From assembly GCF_020165195.1 (NCBI RefSeq), contig NZ_JAIUHR010000002.1:1-64000 (forward strand): DNA of 64,000 nt, given 5' to 3'. The notes under the pieces are model-generated. The model saw nothing but the letters and a program-made list of their open reading frames with translations, ran no database searches and was not told where the DNA came from. Below, piece by piece: positions 8,622 through 17,586 of the stretch (positions within the stretch are counted from its first letter, which is position 1; each line of letters opens with the position of its first letter). The stretch comes from Mesorhizobium sp. CA14. GTDB lineage: Bacteria > Pseudomonadota > Alphaproteobacteria > Rhizobiales > Rhizobiaceae. The position numbers and the translations under genes are program-made.

Positions 8622-9677
8622 ATGCGTGCAAATACCATAGTAATGATCATTCTGGCTGGCGTCTTCGGAGTTCTGGCCGTCGTGCTGGTCAACATGTGGC
8701 TGGCGAACCAGCGCAGCGCCATGGCAAGGCCCGGCGATCTACCGCGCGATACGGTTGTGGTGGCCGCCACTCCGCTTAAATTCGGCGACTCACTGAGCGC
8801 GGACAAGTTGCGCGAGATCCCGTGGCCCGCTGGCGCTGTTCCGGCCGGCGCGTTCAAAACGACCAAGGATCTTCTGGCCGGCGACGGTGCCAAGCAGGCG
8901 CTTCAGGCGATCGGCGTCAACGAACCGGTGCTCGCCACCAAAATCACAGGCCCAGGCCAACGCGCCACACTTTCGGCCGTGCTGGCGGAGGGCATGAAGG
9001 CCGTCTCGATCCGGGTGAACGACGTGCTCGGCGTGGCGGGATTCGTTTTCCCGGGTGATCGGGTCGACGTGTTGTTGACTCGCACCGCGCATAGCGACGG
9101 AGGTCCAGACAAGAGCTACGTCGACGTGCTGCTGCAGAGCGTCAAGGTGCTTGCCGTCGACCAGGTGGCTGACGAAAGCAAGGACAGCCCCACTGTCGTG
9201 AAGGCTGTGACCGTCGAAGTCAGCACCAAGGATGCGCAAAAGCTCACCCTTGCGGCCGATGCCGGCCAGTTGTCGCTGGCGCTCCGTCAAGCAGCCGCCA
9301 GCAAGGCAGAATCGACCGAGCGTATAACGCTGTCGGATCTTACCGGCGACACGCCGGAGGACGTCGCCAAGCGGCAGGCGGAACTCGATAGACAAAAAGC
9401 CGCCGACGCCGCGGCTGCGGAAGAGCGTAAGCGCGTCGAAGACGAACGCAAGCGTTCAGACGAAAAGATTGCCGGCCTGGCTCAAGCCGTAGATCGGGTG
9501 GGCAGCCAAATCGACCAGTTGAGCAAAACGAAGCCCACTGTGGCGCCCGCACCACAACCGCAGGAAGTTGTTAAGGAAGTGGTAAAATATGTACAGCCGG
9601 AGCCACCCGCCCGAGCTACAATCGGCGTCTTTCGTGGCGTGAAGCTCGAAACCTATGACGTGCCACGCCAACGCTAA
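8622..9677 (+). CDS. cpaB: Flp pilus assembly protein CpaB/RcpC
   Basis: 351 residues from the ATG at 8622; a GTG at 8613 in frame is an alternative. An N-terminal membrane anchor (IVMIILAGVFGVLAVVLV) is followed by a SAF domain (about 45-110) with TPLKFGDSLSADKLREIPWP, and an RcpC domain (about 120-225) with MKAVSIRVNDVLGVAGFVFPGDRVDV. After residue 245 a charged, alanine-rich coiled-coil segment leads to a proline-rich tail. CpaB is periplasmic and interacts with the secretin. It is encoded right before cpaC. Confidence 0.9.
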   Translation: MRANTIVMIILAGVFGVLAVVLVNMWLANQRSAMARPGDLPRDTVVVAATPLKFGDSLSADKLREIPWPAGAVPAGAFKTTKDLLAGDGAKQALQAIGVNEPVLATKITGPGQRATLSAVLAEGMKAVSIRVNDVLGVAGFVFPGDRVDVLLTRTAHSDGGPDKSYVDVLLQSVKVLAVDQVADESKDSPTVVKAVTVEVSTKDAQKLTLAADAGQLSLALRQAAASKAESTERITLSDLTGDTPEDVAKRQAELDRQKAADAAAAEERKRVEDERKRSDEKIAGLAQAVDRVGSQIDQLSKTKPTVAPAPQPQEVVKEVVKYVQPEPPARATIGVFRGVKLETYDVPRQR

Positions 9678-9729
9678 AAAGCGGGCGGCAAACGAGGGGC
9701 TGCCGATCAGGCAGCAGTGGGAGACGAGG

Positions 9730-11175
9730 ATGAAGGGGTTTTGGGTGAGGATGGCGGCAGCTGCGCTATCCTTTGCGGCGTTGTCGGCGATCCACGGCTA
9801 TTCGGCGAAAGCGGCTGACCGCTTCATCGACGTATCGAGCCCGTCGCTCCATCGCATCTTCATTCCGATCTCGCAATCCGCGACGATCCAGGTGAACGCC
9901 ACCTTGGGCGACATCGTCGTCGGTGACGAGAAGATCGCCGATGCGCAGCCGATGACAGACAAGACGCTCTACATCATCGGCAAGAGCCTCGGCACCACGA
10001 CGGTCAATCTCTTTTCAGAGGACAAGCGCTCGCTGGGTGCGATCCAGATCGAGGTCGGCCAGGATGTCAGCGATATGGCGGCAGCCATCCGCCAGGTGGC
10101 GCCGAAGGCGCGCATCGAGATCGGTTCGATCAACGGCAAGGTTCGGCTGAGCGGCCATGTCAAGGATGCCGCGACGTTGGCGCAAATCGTCGAAGTCACA
10201 CAGCAGTATGGACCCGACTCGATCATCAACGCCGTAACGATCGACGACAGCGAGCAGGTCAATCTCTCGGTTCGCATCCTGGAGGCCAAGCGCAATGCCG
10301 GCCGCGACCTCGGTGTTTCGTTCAAGGGCCAAAACGGCAGCGGGTCGACTAAGTTCGGAACCGGTGTCGCCGCAGTCGACAAGGATAAGGTGGTGCTTGG
10401 ATCTGGGGAGCTTTTGAGTGACCTTCTGTCCACCGCCAGTCCGTTCGGAGCACTGATCACCCGCGTCATCGACAGCAACATCAAGGTCGATTTGATAATC
10501 GAGGCACTGGAGTCAAAAGGTGTGGTGCGCCTTTTGGCTGAACCAAACCTCACCACGGTTTCCGGCGAAACCGCCAGCTTCAACGCCGGCGGCGAGGTGC
10601 CGATCCGCAGCGTCAACAGCCAGGGCGAAATCGAAATCGTATTCAAGCAATTCGGCGTCAATCTGAACTTCACGCCGGTAGTGCTCGACGACGGCAAGAT
10701 CCACATCAAACTGGCGCCGGAAGTGAGCGATCTGACCGGGTTCACCCCCGCGGGCGACCCGATCTTCACCAACCGCAAGCTGGCAACCGTGGTCGATCTG
10801 CGCGACGGCCAGAGCTTCGCGGTGGGTGGCCTGCTCTCAAGCAAGAACACGAGGCTGCAGGATCAGGTACCGTGGCTGGGCCAAGTGCCGATCATCGGCG
10901 CACTGTTCCACAATTCGAGCACGCAGAAGGAGGAGACGGAGCTGGTCGTCATCGTCACGCCGCATCTCGTGCGGCCGGTGAAGCCCGGCGAACAGCTGGC
11001 GACACCCTTCGACAAGACCAAGCCCGCCAATGATCCGGAACTTATGCTGCTCGGCCAGCTCGAAGTCAGCAAGGACATGATCCGCATGTACGAACATGGC
11101 GAGGGCGTCACCGGGCCCTATGGCCACATGCTGGATGTAAAATCGAAGGACAAGCTGCTCTATGTCAAGAAATAA
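9730..11175 (+). CDS. cpaC: outer-membrane secretin CpaC/RcpA of the Flp pilus
   Basis: 481 residues from the ATG at 9730, which has a GAGACGAGG ribosome-binding site and opens directly into a signal peptide (MAAAALSFAALSAIHGYSAKAA). An N-terminal pilus secretin domain (about 35-105) and a BON-like segment (GKVRLSGHVKDAATL, about 140) precede the secretin core (about 250-420), with VRLLAEPNLTTVSGETASFNAGGEVPI and the C-terminal VPWLGQVPIIGALF and ELVVIVTPHLV. It forms the outer-membrane channel for the pilus. It overlaps the next gene by 14 bp. Confidence 0.95.
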   Translation: MKGFWVRMAAAALSFAALSAIHGYSAKAADRFIDVSSPSLHRIFIPISQSATIQVNATLGDIVVGDEKIADAQPMTDKTLYIIGKSLGTTTVNLFSEDKRSLGAIQIEVGQDVSDMAAAIRQVAPKARIEIGSINGKVRLSGHVKDAATLAQIVEVTQQYGPDSIINAVTIDDSEQVNLSVRILEAKRNAGRDLGVSFKGQNGSGSTKFGTGVAAVDKDKVVLGSGELLSDLLSTASPFGALITRVIDSNIKVDLIIEALESKGVVRLLAEPNLTTVSGETASFNAGGEVPIRSVNSQGEIEIVFKQFGVNLNFTPVVLDDGKIHIKLAPEVSDLTGFTPAGDPIFTNRKLATVVDLRDGQSFAVGGLLSSKNTRLQDQVPWLGQVPIIGALFHNSSTQKEETELVVIVTPHLVRPVKPGEQLATPFDKTKPANDPELMLLGQLEVSKDMIRMYEHGEGVTGPYGHMLDVKSKDKLLYVKK

Positions 11176-11467
11176 GCTCCTGTTCGTCCTTCTCAGCTCC
11201 AGCCTGCTTGCGGGCTGTGCGGCCGACTATCTAAACAATTACGACACGATGACGCTGGCATCGGGCGACTCGCAGAAGGCCAATCAGCTGCTGCAGACGG
11301 TCGATCCATACAACCCGGCCTCGAACAACACCAGGATCGAAGGCGATGGGGTACGATCCGTCGGCATCGTCCAGAAATACAAGCTTCCGCCATCGCCAGC
11401 GCCGACGACGAACATGACGGTCAATGTCGGCCCGTCGAGTGCGGCCACGACGAACGCAACACCGTGA
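11162..11467 (+). CDS. small Tad-locus lipoprotein, CpaD-position
   Basis: 101 residues. A clear lipoprotein signal peptide ends LLAGC (Cys about 19). The mature part contains LASGDSQKANQLLQTVDPYNPASNN, resembling the GDA..N..Q..DPW-P conserved block seen in small lipoproteins of alphaproteobacterial Tad loci. It starts inside the end of cpaC (14-bp overlap). The position is where many loci carry the longer CpaD secretin-associated lipoprotein (over 200 residues). Probably a secretin partner; function inferred only from position and type. Confidence 0.7.
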   Translation: MSRNKLLFVLLSSSLLAGCAADYLNNYDTMTLASGDSQKANQLLQTVDPYNPASNNTRIEGDGVRSVGIVQKYKLPPSPAPTTNMTVNVGPSSAATTNATP

Positions 11468-11532
11468 AAAAAAGGTGCGGTTTGAAAAGCGCTGGGTGAC
11501 GAGGCCAAGCGCTGAGAACAGAGAGTAAGGTC

Positions 11533-13017
11533 ATGTTGGGGACCATACGCAAGTTCTGGCACGATCAGAGAGGCATAGCCCTACTCCTCGTCAGCATCAT
11601 GTTGCCGGCTATCATCGGCTTTTCGCTGCTGGCGATCGATATGAGCCGAGTCAACAATATGCACAACGACCTGCAGAAGGGCGCTGACGGCTTGGCCTTG
11701 GCCGCTGCAGCAGAGTTGGATGGCCGCACCGATTCGATCGTGCGCGCCGATCGAGCATTGTCGACACTGGTGTTCAACAAGTATACCTTCTCCACAGCCA
11801 ACATTCCGCAAACATTGCTAGCTGCCGGGGTGACGAGAACCTACCTCCGGTCGCTTCCCGCCTCAGACAGTTCGCCCATAGCGGCAGCCAACATCATCAC
11901 TGACGAAGTGACGGATGCGCCGAACGCCCGGTTCATCCGCGTGACGGTGACACCTGTCGGCTTCGCGGCCATATTCCCGGCGTCATTCTTGACCGGGAAC
12001 GCCGCGAACAACAGTTTCAACGTCGGCGCGGTCTCTGTTGCCGGGTTCACCTCCGGTGTCTGCAACTACACCCCTGTCTTCATCTGCAATCCATACGAGA
12101 TGGTGAACGGCACTAACGCCGCCGGCGGCGTGACCCTGGAGCAGGCCGTGGCGGATCCGTCAATTCGCAGGCGGCTGATCGAACTCCGTACAGTGGGAAA
12201 CAATGCTGCATACGGGCCTGGCAATTTCGGATTCCTGGCGCCGCCCAGCACTGTCGGCAACGGCGCTCAAGGACTCGCGCAAACAATCGCCACATCCAAG
12301 CCGCTCGGCTGTTATTCCTCCCAGGGTGTGAGCACGAAGACCGGCCAAAACACTGGTCCGATCCAAGACGCCTTCAACGTGCGTTTTGGAATCGATGCCA
12401 GCGGCAATGGCTTCAATAGCCCAGACTACGGTCCGGCCGCCAACGTTCGGAAGGGAGCGTCGGCGAATGGGAACGGAAACCAGTGCCCGAAGTATAACCA
12501 GCTGACTTTTAATGCGACCGGCGACATGGGGCTGCCACGCGATGCCACCACGCCCTATATGAGCGGCCGTATGGGCGATGGAAACTGGAATCTGTCTGGC
12601 TATTGGAGCACCAATTTCGGCGGGACCAGCTATCCTTCTTCCTGGGATACGAGCAAGCCCACCCGGTACCAGGTCTACAAATACGAGATCGCGAATAATC
12701 TGGTAGATCACGCCTCCACAGGCGGCGAAGTTGGAACACCGCCGAGTAGCTGCCAGCCGCCGGTGACATCTGTCGATCGTCGTCTGCTTTACGGTGCGAT
12801 CCTCAACTGCAATGCGCTCGAGGCCGCCGGGAATGATCTGAACGGCAACAGCACCAATCTCCCCGTCGAGGCCTTTGCCAGCTTTTTCCTGACGGAGCCT
12901 GTCGCAGGCGCGAATTCAGGCGGCTCCGTTTTTGTCGAGCTCGTCGACGTGACAGGCCGTGGAGGCCAGGGAACTCTGGACAGTTTCCTCCGCGACGAAG
13001 CCCAGCTCTACCGGTGA
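11533..13017 (+). CDS. tadG: TadG-like pilus protein (putative Flp pilus-assembly TadG N-terminal domain)
   Basis: 494 residues. N-terminus WHDQRGIALLLVSIMLPAIIGFSLLAIDMSR is the Tad_C/TadG-type membrane anchor with a prepilin-like glycine before a hydrophobic helix. Then comes QKGADGLALAAAAELDGR, typical of TadG N-terminal domains. The remainder is a large extracytoplasmic region rich in Asn/Gly/Ser with several Cys (for example VCNYTPVFICNP and the PPSSCQPP segment), suggesting a secreted, disulfide-containing domain. No vWA MIDAS motif is obvious. It overlaps tadE by 4 bp. Probably a minor pilus component. Confidence 0.8.
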   Translation: MLGTIRKFWHDQRGIALLLVSIMLPAIIGFSLLAIDMSRVNNMHNDLQKGADGLALAAAAELDGRTDSIVRADRALSTLVFNKYTFSTANIPQTLLAAGVTRTYLRSLPASDSSPIAAANIITDEVTDAPNARFIRVTVTPVGFAAIFPASFLTGNAANNSFNVGAVSVAGFTSGVCNYTPVFICNPYEMVNGTNAAGGVTLEQAVADPSIRRRLIELRTVGNNAAYGPGNFGFLAPPSTVGNGAQGLAQTIATSKPLGCYSSQGVSTKTGQNTGPIQDAFNVRFGIDASGNGFNSPDYGPAANVRKGASANGNGNQCPKYNQLTFNATGDMGLPRDATTPYMSGRMGDGNWNLSGYWSTNFGGTSYPSSWDTSKPTRYQVYKYEIANNLVDHASTGGEVGTPPSSCQPPVTSVDRRLLYGAILNCNALEAAGNDLNGNSTNLPVEAFASFFLTEPVAGANSGGSVFVELVDVTGRGGQGTLDSFLRDEAQLYR

Positions 13018-13550
13018 CGACAATGCTTAGACTCGTCACTCGGTATCTTAAAAAATTTCGACACGACCAATGCGGCGCGGTCATGGTCGAGATGACCCTC
13101 ATCGCGCCATTGATGCTTACGCTTTCAGCCGGCGTGTTCGAGTTCGGCAATCTCATCCACGACAAGCTTCTGATGGAAGCCGGTCTTTCCGATGGAGCCC
13201 GTTTCGGCGCGCGCTGCAACAGCCAGATCTACACGGATGCCGGGCTGGCGGCGATAGACTGCGCAGCCATGGCCACCAACATCGCCGTTTACGGCAAGCC
13301 TACCCCAACGCAGACGGACGTTCCGCGAATCGCAGGTTGGGCGACAGCCAACGTCACCGTCACGATCGGGACCGGCTGCCACAATGCGGTGGTTGGCGGC
13401 GTCACGCAGTATCGGTCCACGACGGCGCAAGTCTGCGTCGTCGAGGCGGACGGCACCTATCCCTATAGCGGCGTGGGCCTGCTATCGGTGATCGGCATTG
13501 GTACGATCAACCTGACCGGCTCACATCAAGAACGGTTGATGCGGTTCTGA
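13014..13550 (+). CDS. tadE: TadE-like minor pseudopilin
   Basis: 178 residues from GTG at 13014 (overlapping the tadG stop by 4 bp); the ATG at 13023 is an equally possible start. The prepilin motif is CG|AVMVEMTLIAPLML, with Glu at +5 of the presumed mature protein, followed by a hydrophobic helix, as in the TadE family cut by CpaA. The C-terminal part is extracytoplasmic with a few Cys. It is followed after 2 bp by a second pseudopilin gene. Confidence 0.88.
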   Translation: MTTMLRLVTRYLKKFRHDQCGAVMVEMTLIAPLMLTLSAGVFEFGNLIHDKLLMEAGLSDGARFGARCNSQIYTDAGLAAIDCAAMATNIAVYGKPTPTQTDVPRIAGWATANVTVTIGTGCHNAVVGGVTQYRSTTAQVCVVEADGTYPYSGVGLLSVIGIGTINLTGSHQERLMRF

Positions 13551-13552
13551 CG

Positions 13553-14188
13553 ATGATCAGGCGTTTCGCAAGATCCGAAGACGGCGTGGCCATGGTCGAG
13601 ATGACTATCGTGTCTACCCTGCTCTTTGCGCTGACGCTCGGCTTCGTAGATTTTGGCTATGCCTTCTACCAGTGGAATGCGGCAACCAAGGCCGTCCAGG
13701 TCGGGGCGCGGCTGGCCTCAATATCCGATGCCGTCGCGACCAACCTTGCTACCGCCGCACCGACGGCTAACCCCGGCGCGCCCGTGGTGGCCGGGGCCTA
13801 CGGTCCGTTCGTTTGCAGTTACAGCAGTGGCACGGGGTCCTGCACCAACAATGGCGGATTCAATGCCGCTGCTTTCAGCCAGATATTCCGCGGCGACACA
13901 GCCAACACCAACGACGACACCTGCCCGGCGCTTACCGGCACCCAGCGGCCCGGAATGTGCCACTTCTTTCCAGGTCTGCTGCGCAGCAACGTCGTCGTCA
14001 CCTACACGGCGACCGGGCTCGGCTACCAGACCCGCCTCGGCGGTCCCGTGCCGACGATCACAGTCAGTCTTCAGAACCGGACTTTCCAGTTCTTCTTCCT
14101 TCAGGGACTGATGGGCTTCGCGAACATCAACATGCCCTCCATGCTGAGCACGGTCACGGGCGAAGATTTGAAGAGTACGTTCCCATGA
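13553..14188 (+). CDS. TadE/TadF-like minor pseudopilin
   Basis: 211 residues. Processing motif EDG|VAMVEMTIVSTLLF with Glu at +5, hydrophobic helix to about residue 40, then an extracytoplasmic domain with Cys in CSYSSGTGSC and CPALTG...GMC that could form disulfides. The start lies 2 bp after tadE, and the stop overlaps the cpaE start by 4 bp, so tadG-tadE-tadF-cpaE are translationally coupled. It probably occupies the TadF role. Confidence 0.85.
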   Translation: MIRRFARSEDGVAMVEMTIVSTLLFALTLGFVDFGYAFYQWNAATKAVQVGARLASISDAVATNLATAAPTANPGAPVVAGAYGPFVCSYSSGTGSCTNNGGFNAAAFSQIFRGDTANTNDDTCPALTGTQRPGMCHFFPGLLRSNVVVTYTATGLGYQTRLGGPVPTITVSLQNRTFQFFFLQGLMGFANINMPSMLSTVTGEDLKSTFP

Positions 14189-15348
14189 ACGCCATCGACA
14201 CCAGAGTTCTCCCGACCAAGCGCAAGCAGGTGGCGCTGTTTTCCGGTGATGCGAATTTCAAGCGCGACGTCACCACCCGGCTCGACGCGCTGGCGATCTA
14301 TGACGTCAAGGTCGCGGACGCGGCGGAGTTCCTGAAGGGGCCGCCTGTCGACAGCCGGCCCGGCATCATCATCCTCGATCTCGCCAATGGCGAACTGCTC
14401 GGCAATCCGGCAATCGTCGATGCGCGCGCGGCCTGGGCGTCAGTGCCGCTGATCGCGATCTCGGACGAGCTCACCTCCGAGCAGACGCGCGTTCTGGTGC
14501 GCATGAACGCGTCCGACTGGCTGCACAAGCCGCTCGACGCCAAGGAACTGCTCAACGCCGTCACCTTCCACGACACCGGCAGCCAGGGCACCAAGAGCCG
14601 CATCATCACCTTCATTGCCGCCAGCGGCGGCGCCGGCGCCACCACGCTGGCGATCTCGGCGGCCGAGTATCTCGCCTCGAAGTCGGCCGAGCGGGCGGCC
14701 GCGACCTGCCTCGTCGACCTCGATTTCCAGAGCGCCAATTGCGGCGCCTATCTCAACCAGTTCAACCAGTTCGACCTCTCCGGCATCATCGGCCAGCCGG
14801 ACCGGCTGGATGTCGAGCTGATGGACGTCATCAAATTGTCGCGGCCCTCCGGCCTCACGCTCTATTCCTTCGAGCGGCCGCAATTGCCGTTCGAGCCACA
14901 GGGTTCCGACTTCGTCTTCCGGCTGCTCGATCTCGTCGCCTACCGCTTCGACGACATCGTCATCGACCTGCCCAACATCGAGGCGCCGTGGCACGATTCG
15001 GTGCTGCGCACGAGCGACGAGATCTTCATCGTCTTCGAGCTCAACGTCGCCTCGCTCAGGCAAGGCAAGCGGCTCTACAAGAAGATCCGCGAATTGCGCG
15101 GCAACAAGGTGAGCATCACGCTGGTCGCCAACAAGCACAAGCGCAAATGGTTCGGCAACCACTTCTCGCGCAGCGAACTGGAGAAGATCTTCAAGGCGCC
15201 GCACATCAAGTCGCTGGCGCTGGACAACGCGCTTCTGGCCGACGCGCTGAACCGCGCCATCCTACCTTCCGAGGTGGACGGCCGCGCGCGCTTCAACAAG
15301 GACCTGAAACGCATGTTCAAGGAGCGGCTGGACAATGCCCAGCGCTAG
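14185..15348 (+). CDS. cpaE: Flp pilus localisation/assembly protein CpaE/TadZ
   Basis: 387 residues from the ATG at 14185, overlapping the previous stop. The N-terminal receiver-like domain (about 12-125) is atypical. The C-terminal MinD/ParA-type ATPase domain begins with the deviant loop ASGGAGATTLAIS (about residue 150). As in many CpaE proteins, the usual GK of the deviant Walker A is replaced. VDLDFQSANCG and DDIVIDLPNIEAPW supply the later motifs. CpaE places the pilus machinery at the cell pole in relatives. It overlaps the transpeptidase gene by 14 bp. Confidence 0.9.
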   Translation: MNAIDTRVLPTKRKQVALFSGDANFKRDVTTRLDALAIYDVKVADAAEFLKGPPVDSRPGIIILDLANGELLGNPAIVDARAAWASVPLIAISDELTSEQTRVLVRMNASDWLHKPLDAKELLNAVTFHDTGSQGTKSRIITFIAASGGAGATTLAISAAEYLASKSAERAAATCLVDLDFQSANCGAYLNQFNQFDLSGIIGQPDRLDVELMDVIKLSRPSGLTLYSFERPQLPFEPQGSDFVFRLLDLVAYRFDDIVIDLPNIEAPWHDSVLRTSDEIFIVFELNVASLRQGKRLYKKIRELRGNKVSITLVANKHKRKWFGNHFSRSELEKIFKAPHIKSLALDNALLADALNRAILPSEVDGRARFNKDLKRMFKERLDNAQR

Positions 15349-15910
15349 GCGCTTCGCTGCGATGCATCTGGCCGGCGCGTGCCTCGCAGGGCTGGCGCTG
15401 GCGTCTGCCTGTGACTTGGCGACGGCCGGGTCAAGCCTGCCGCCGCTGCCGGCCATGGGGCCCAGCCTCCGAAAGGCGGTCGCCTTCGAGAGCGGCGAGC
15501 AGCCGGGCACCATCATCATCCGCAAAAACGAGAAGGCGCTTTATCTGGTGACGGGCCAAGGCCAGGCGCTGCGCTACCAGATCAGCGTCGGCCGCGACGG
15601 CTTCGGCTGGACCGGAACGGTGAAGGTCGCGTCGAAGACCGAATGGCCGGAATGGCGCCCGCCCAAGGAAATGCGCGCGCGTCGGCCGGAACTGCCGGCG
15701 ATGGTGCCGGCCGGTCCCTACAATCCGCTCGGCGCCAGGGCGCTTTATCTTTCGCGCGACGGGCGCGACACGCTCTATCGCATCCATGGCACCAACGATC
15801 CCAAGGGCGTCGGTTTCGACGGCACGTCCGGATGCTTCCGGCTCACGAACACCGATGTGATCGATCTCTTCAAACGCGTCGCGGTGGGCGCAAAGGTGGT
15901 GGTTGAATGA
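15335..15910 (+). CDS. L,D-transpeptidase (YkuD family), Tad-linked
   Basis: 191 residues with an export signal in the first 32 residues. The YkuD catalytic domain shows YRIHGT (about 148-153) and SGCFRLTNTDVIDL (Cys about 166). The classic SHGC is SG-C here, without the His, a common variant in alphaproteobacterial periplasmic members. Such enzymes cross-link peptidoglycan by 3-3 bonds or attach proteins to it. It overlaps cpaE by 14 bp and the next gene by 4 bp, so it is probably co-expressed with the pilus genes and may remodel the wall at the pilus site. Confidence 0.85.
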   Translation: MPSARRFAAMHLAGACLAGLALASACDLATAGSSLPPLPAMGPSLRKAVAFESGEQPGTIIIRKNEKALYLVTGQGQALRYQISVGRDGFGWTGTVKVASKTEWPEWRPPKEMRARRPELPAMVPAGPYNPLGARALYLSRDGRDTLYRIHGTNDPKGVGFDGTSGCFRLTNTDVIDLFKRVAVGAKVVVE

Positions 15911-16464
15911 CGATGATCAGCGAGCCGGACGCTTCGGCAATCGAACTCGGTCAACGGGAAGCCGCTCCGGGAAAGCCCAGCCGGGCCAGGCTGATCGGCG
16001 TCATCGCGTCCGGCGCATTGCTCATCACTGTCGTCAATGTGACGGCCGCCGTCTATCTCTATCGCGGCGTCAGCGACCTCAGGACGATGGAAGCGCGGCT
16101 GGAACAGCTCGGCCAGTTCGAACAGCGCATCGGCGCCCGCATCGACACCGTCAATAACGGTTTCCAAAGCCGGTTCGAGACGCTGGACCGCCAGCTGCAG
16201 GCGAATTTCGGCCAGATCAACGGCAATATCGCCAAGCTGGAGCAAGGCCAGCCGGTCGCGGCCAGCGAACCGGCGCCTGGCGCAACGGAGCCCGCCATGC
16301 TCGACAAGACGACTGTGGCGGATGCGTCAGCGGCCGATGGAGGCGCTGGCGCCGGAGACGGGCAGCCCGCGTTCAAGCGCAAGGCCGCCCCTCCCGGCCC
16401 CAATCCGTCCTATCAGCGCATCCAGCAGCCCGACGGCAAGGTCTATTACAAGAAGATCAACTAA
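15907..16464 (+). CDS. single-pass membrane protein with coiled-coil, unknown function
   Basis: 185 residues, not recognised. A cytoplasmic N-terminus (about 1-33) is followed by one membrane helix (IGVIASGALLITVVNVTAAV), then a charged periplasmic heptad-like region (about 58-115, with LEQLGQFEQRIGARIDTV) likely to form a coiled coil. A low-complexity Ala/Pro linker leads to a short basic C-terminus (YQRIQQPDGKVYYKKI). It overlaps the transpeptidase by 4 bp and closes the rightward Tad transcript. Confidence 0.6.
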   Translation: MTMISEPDASAIELGQREAAPGKPSRARLIGVIASGALLITVVNVTAAVYLYRGVSDLRTMEARLEQLGQFEQRIGARIDTVNNGFQSRFETLDRQLQANFGQINGNIAKLEQGQPVAASEPAPGATEPAMLDKTTVADASAADGGAGAGDGQPAFKRKAAPPGPNPSYQRIQQPDGKVYYKKIN

Positions 16465-16499
16465 GCCCGCGGGCCCTCGCCGCCGACTGAGCCAGCCGG

Positions 16500-17036
16500 T
16501 TACAGATCGCGCTGCAGTGAAAGGATGCGGACCGCGCGGGCTCCGGCGCACAGCCTTGCCTCGCGCAGGAAAGCGACGTGGCAATAGGCGCAGGCCGCGA
16601 GACCGAGGCACAGCACCAGGCTGTTCTTCAGGCTTAGGTCGACCATCACCGAGAACTGAAGGCCATGAGGCGTGACGAAGGCGGCGATAGTGCTCGCCGT
16701 TTCCGCGTTGCTGCTCAACGCCATCATGAACCCGGCGAAAATCATCGCAGCATGATTGGCGATGAAGAAACCGCCGGACCATTTTGAGCGGCTGGCCAGC
16801 CAGCAGGCGCCCGCTGCGCAGACAACAATCGCCGCATCGAGCGCCATCGACCCGCCGAGATAGACATGCGCCTGCTGCCAGAACATGGTCGAGTAAGGCC
16901 GCAGCTCGAGCCAGGCGTGCCACACAGCGGGGCTGGCGGGATAGAAGCCGAGCAGCAACGCCGCCATCCGCTCCGCCGCCAGCAGAAGCAGCATCAGGGC
17001 AGGAAAGGCAAAAAGCAGTATCGGCTTGCGCATCAT
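16500..17036 (-). CDS. integral membrane protein, unknown function
   Basis: 178 residues from the ATG at 17034-17036, which has a GAGGGG ribosome-binding site just upstream; a longer in-frame start at 17075 lacks one. About four hydrophobic segments are visible (for example ILLFAFPALMLLLLAAERMA, ALDAAIVVCAAGACWL, and LVLCLGLAACAYCHVAF). I do not recognise a family. It is convergent with the Tad operon, 35 bp from its end. Confidence 0.55.
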   Translation of the reverse strand: MMRKPILLFAFPALMLLLLAAERMAALLLGFYPASPAVWHAWLELRPYSTMFWQQAHVYLGGSMALDAAIVVCAAGACWLASRSKWSGGFFIANHAAMIFAGFMMALSSNAETASTIAAFVTPHGLQFSVMVDLSLKNSLVLCLGLAACAYCHVAFLREARLCAGARAVRILSLQRDL

Positions 17037-17188
17037 GTCACCCCTCGACATCCGTTGAGCGATTCTAGGCCGCATTGGTTGCGCGAGACTTAACGCAACG
17101 CCTTGCTTTTCAAGGAATGTCGCTCATGTCTAATGTGTGATCCGGTTCAACGGTCGGGGTGGCGCCGTGTCGGCAGGAGCTAGAGTTT

Positions 17189-17283
17189 TCATGTTTTGAC
17201 GGAAGCGTATCCGGCGTTTTCGAAGTAGTTCTTGCATTCGGTTGCCTCGATGGTTGCGACGAGGTGGCCGATGTGGCGTCGCC
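17189..17283 (-). mobile_element. IS630-type transposase C-terminal remnant
   Basis: Read leftward from about 17280 the sequence encodes IGHLVATIEATECKNYF followed by ENAGYASVKT and a stop at 17189-17191. This is the typical C-terminus of rhizobial IS630 transposases (C-x-NYF-x-NAGY). No other part of the element is seen. The remnant abuts, head to head, the 5'-truncated nuclease gene, so it marks the insertion or deletion that destroyed that gene. Confidence 0.7.
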
Positions 17284-17586
17284 ATCAGCGGCACGGTCGA
17301 CATCGACCCCGACAGGGCCTGCACGTTCGACAACACCGCCTGGCCCTGCGGCCTGCGGGCGCGGGCCGCCTTCAACGCCTGGCTGCGCGGCCGGGCGCTC
17401 AAATGCCTCCTGCCGCCGGATGCCGACCGTTTCGCCATCGCCGCGCCCTGCGTCCTCGGCAAGCAGGATGTCGGCGCCTGGCTGGTTTCGAACGGCTGGG
17501 CGATGGCGGCTCCCACAGGTGACTACGGCAAGGCGGAAGCGGTGGCGAGAAACGCTCGGATGGGCATTTTCGGCCCGCCGCAATAG
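17275..17586 (+). pseudogene. 5'-truncated thermonuclease (SNase)-family gene
   Basis: The 3' part of a staphylococcal-nuclease-like gene: VDIDPDRACTFDNTAWPC, then ARAAFNAWLRGRALKC, VLGKQDVGAWLVSNGWAMA and a C-terminal AVARNARMGIFGPPQ (the A..A....GIW block of SNase proteins). The N-terminal signal peptide and first half of the domain are missing. The coding match begins where the IS630 tail ends (about 17275-17283). An ATG at 17242 is in frame but lies in IS sequence. Probably non-functional. Confidence 0.7.

Noticed and set aside
9655..9729. Upstream in-frame start for cpaC
   Set aside because: The first 25 residues are not signal-peptide-like; the ATG at 9730 has a good ribosome-binding site and opens into a signal peptide.
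13813..14184. Long N-terminal extension of cpaE
   Set aside because: It is the out-of-frame shadow of the TadF-like gene, rich in His/Arg; the ATG at 14185 with the ATGA overlap is the real start.
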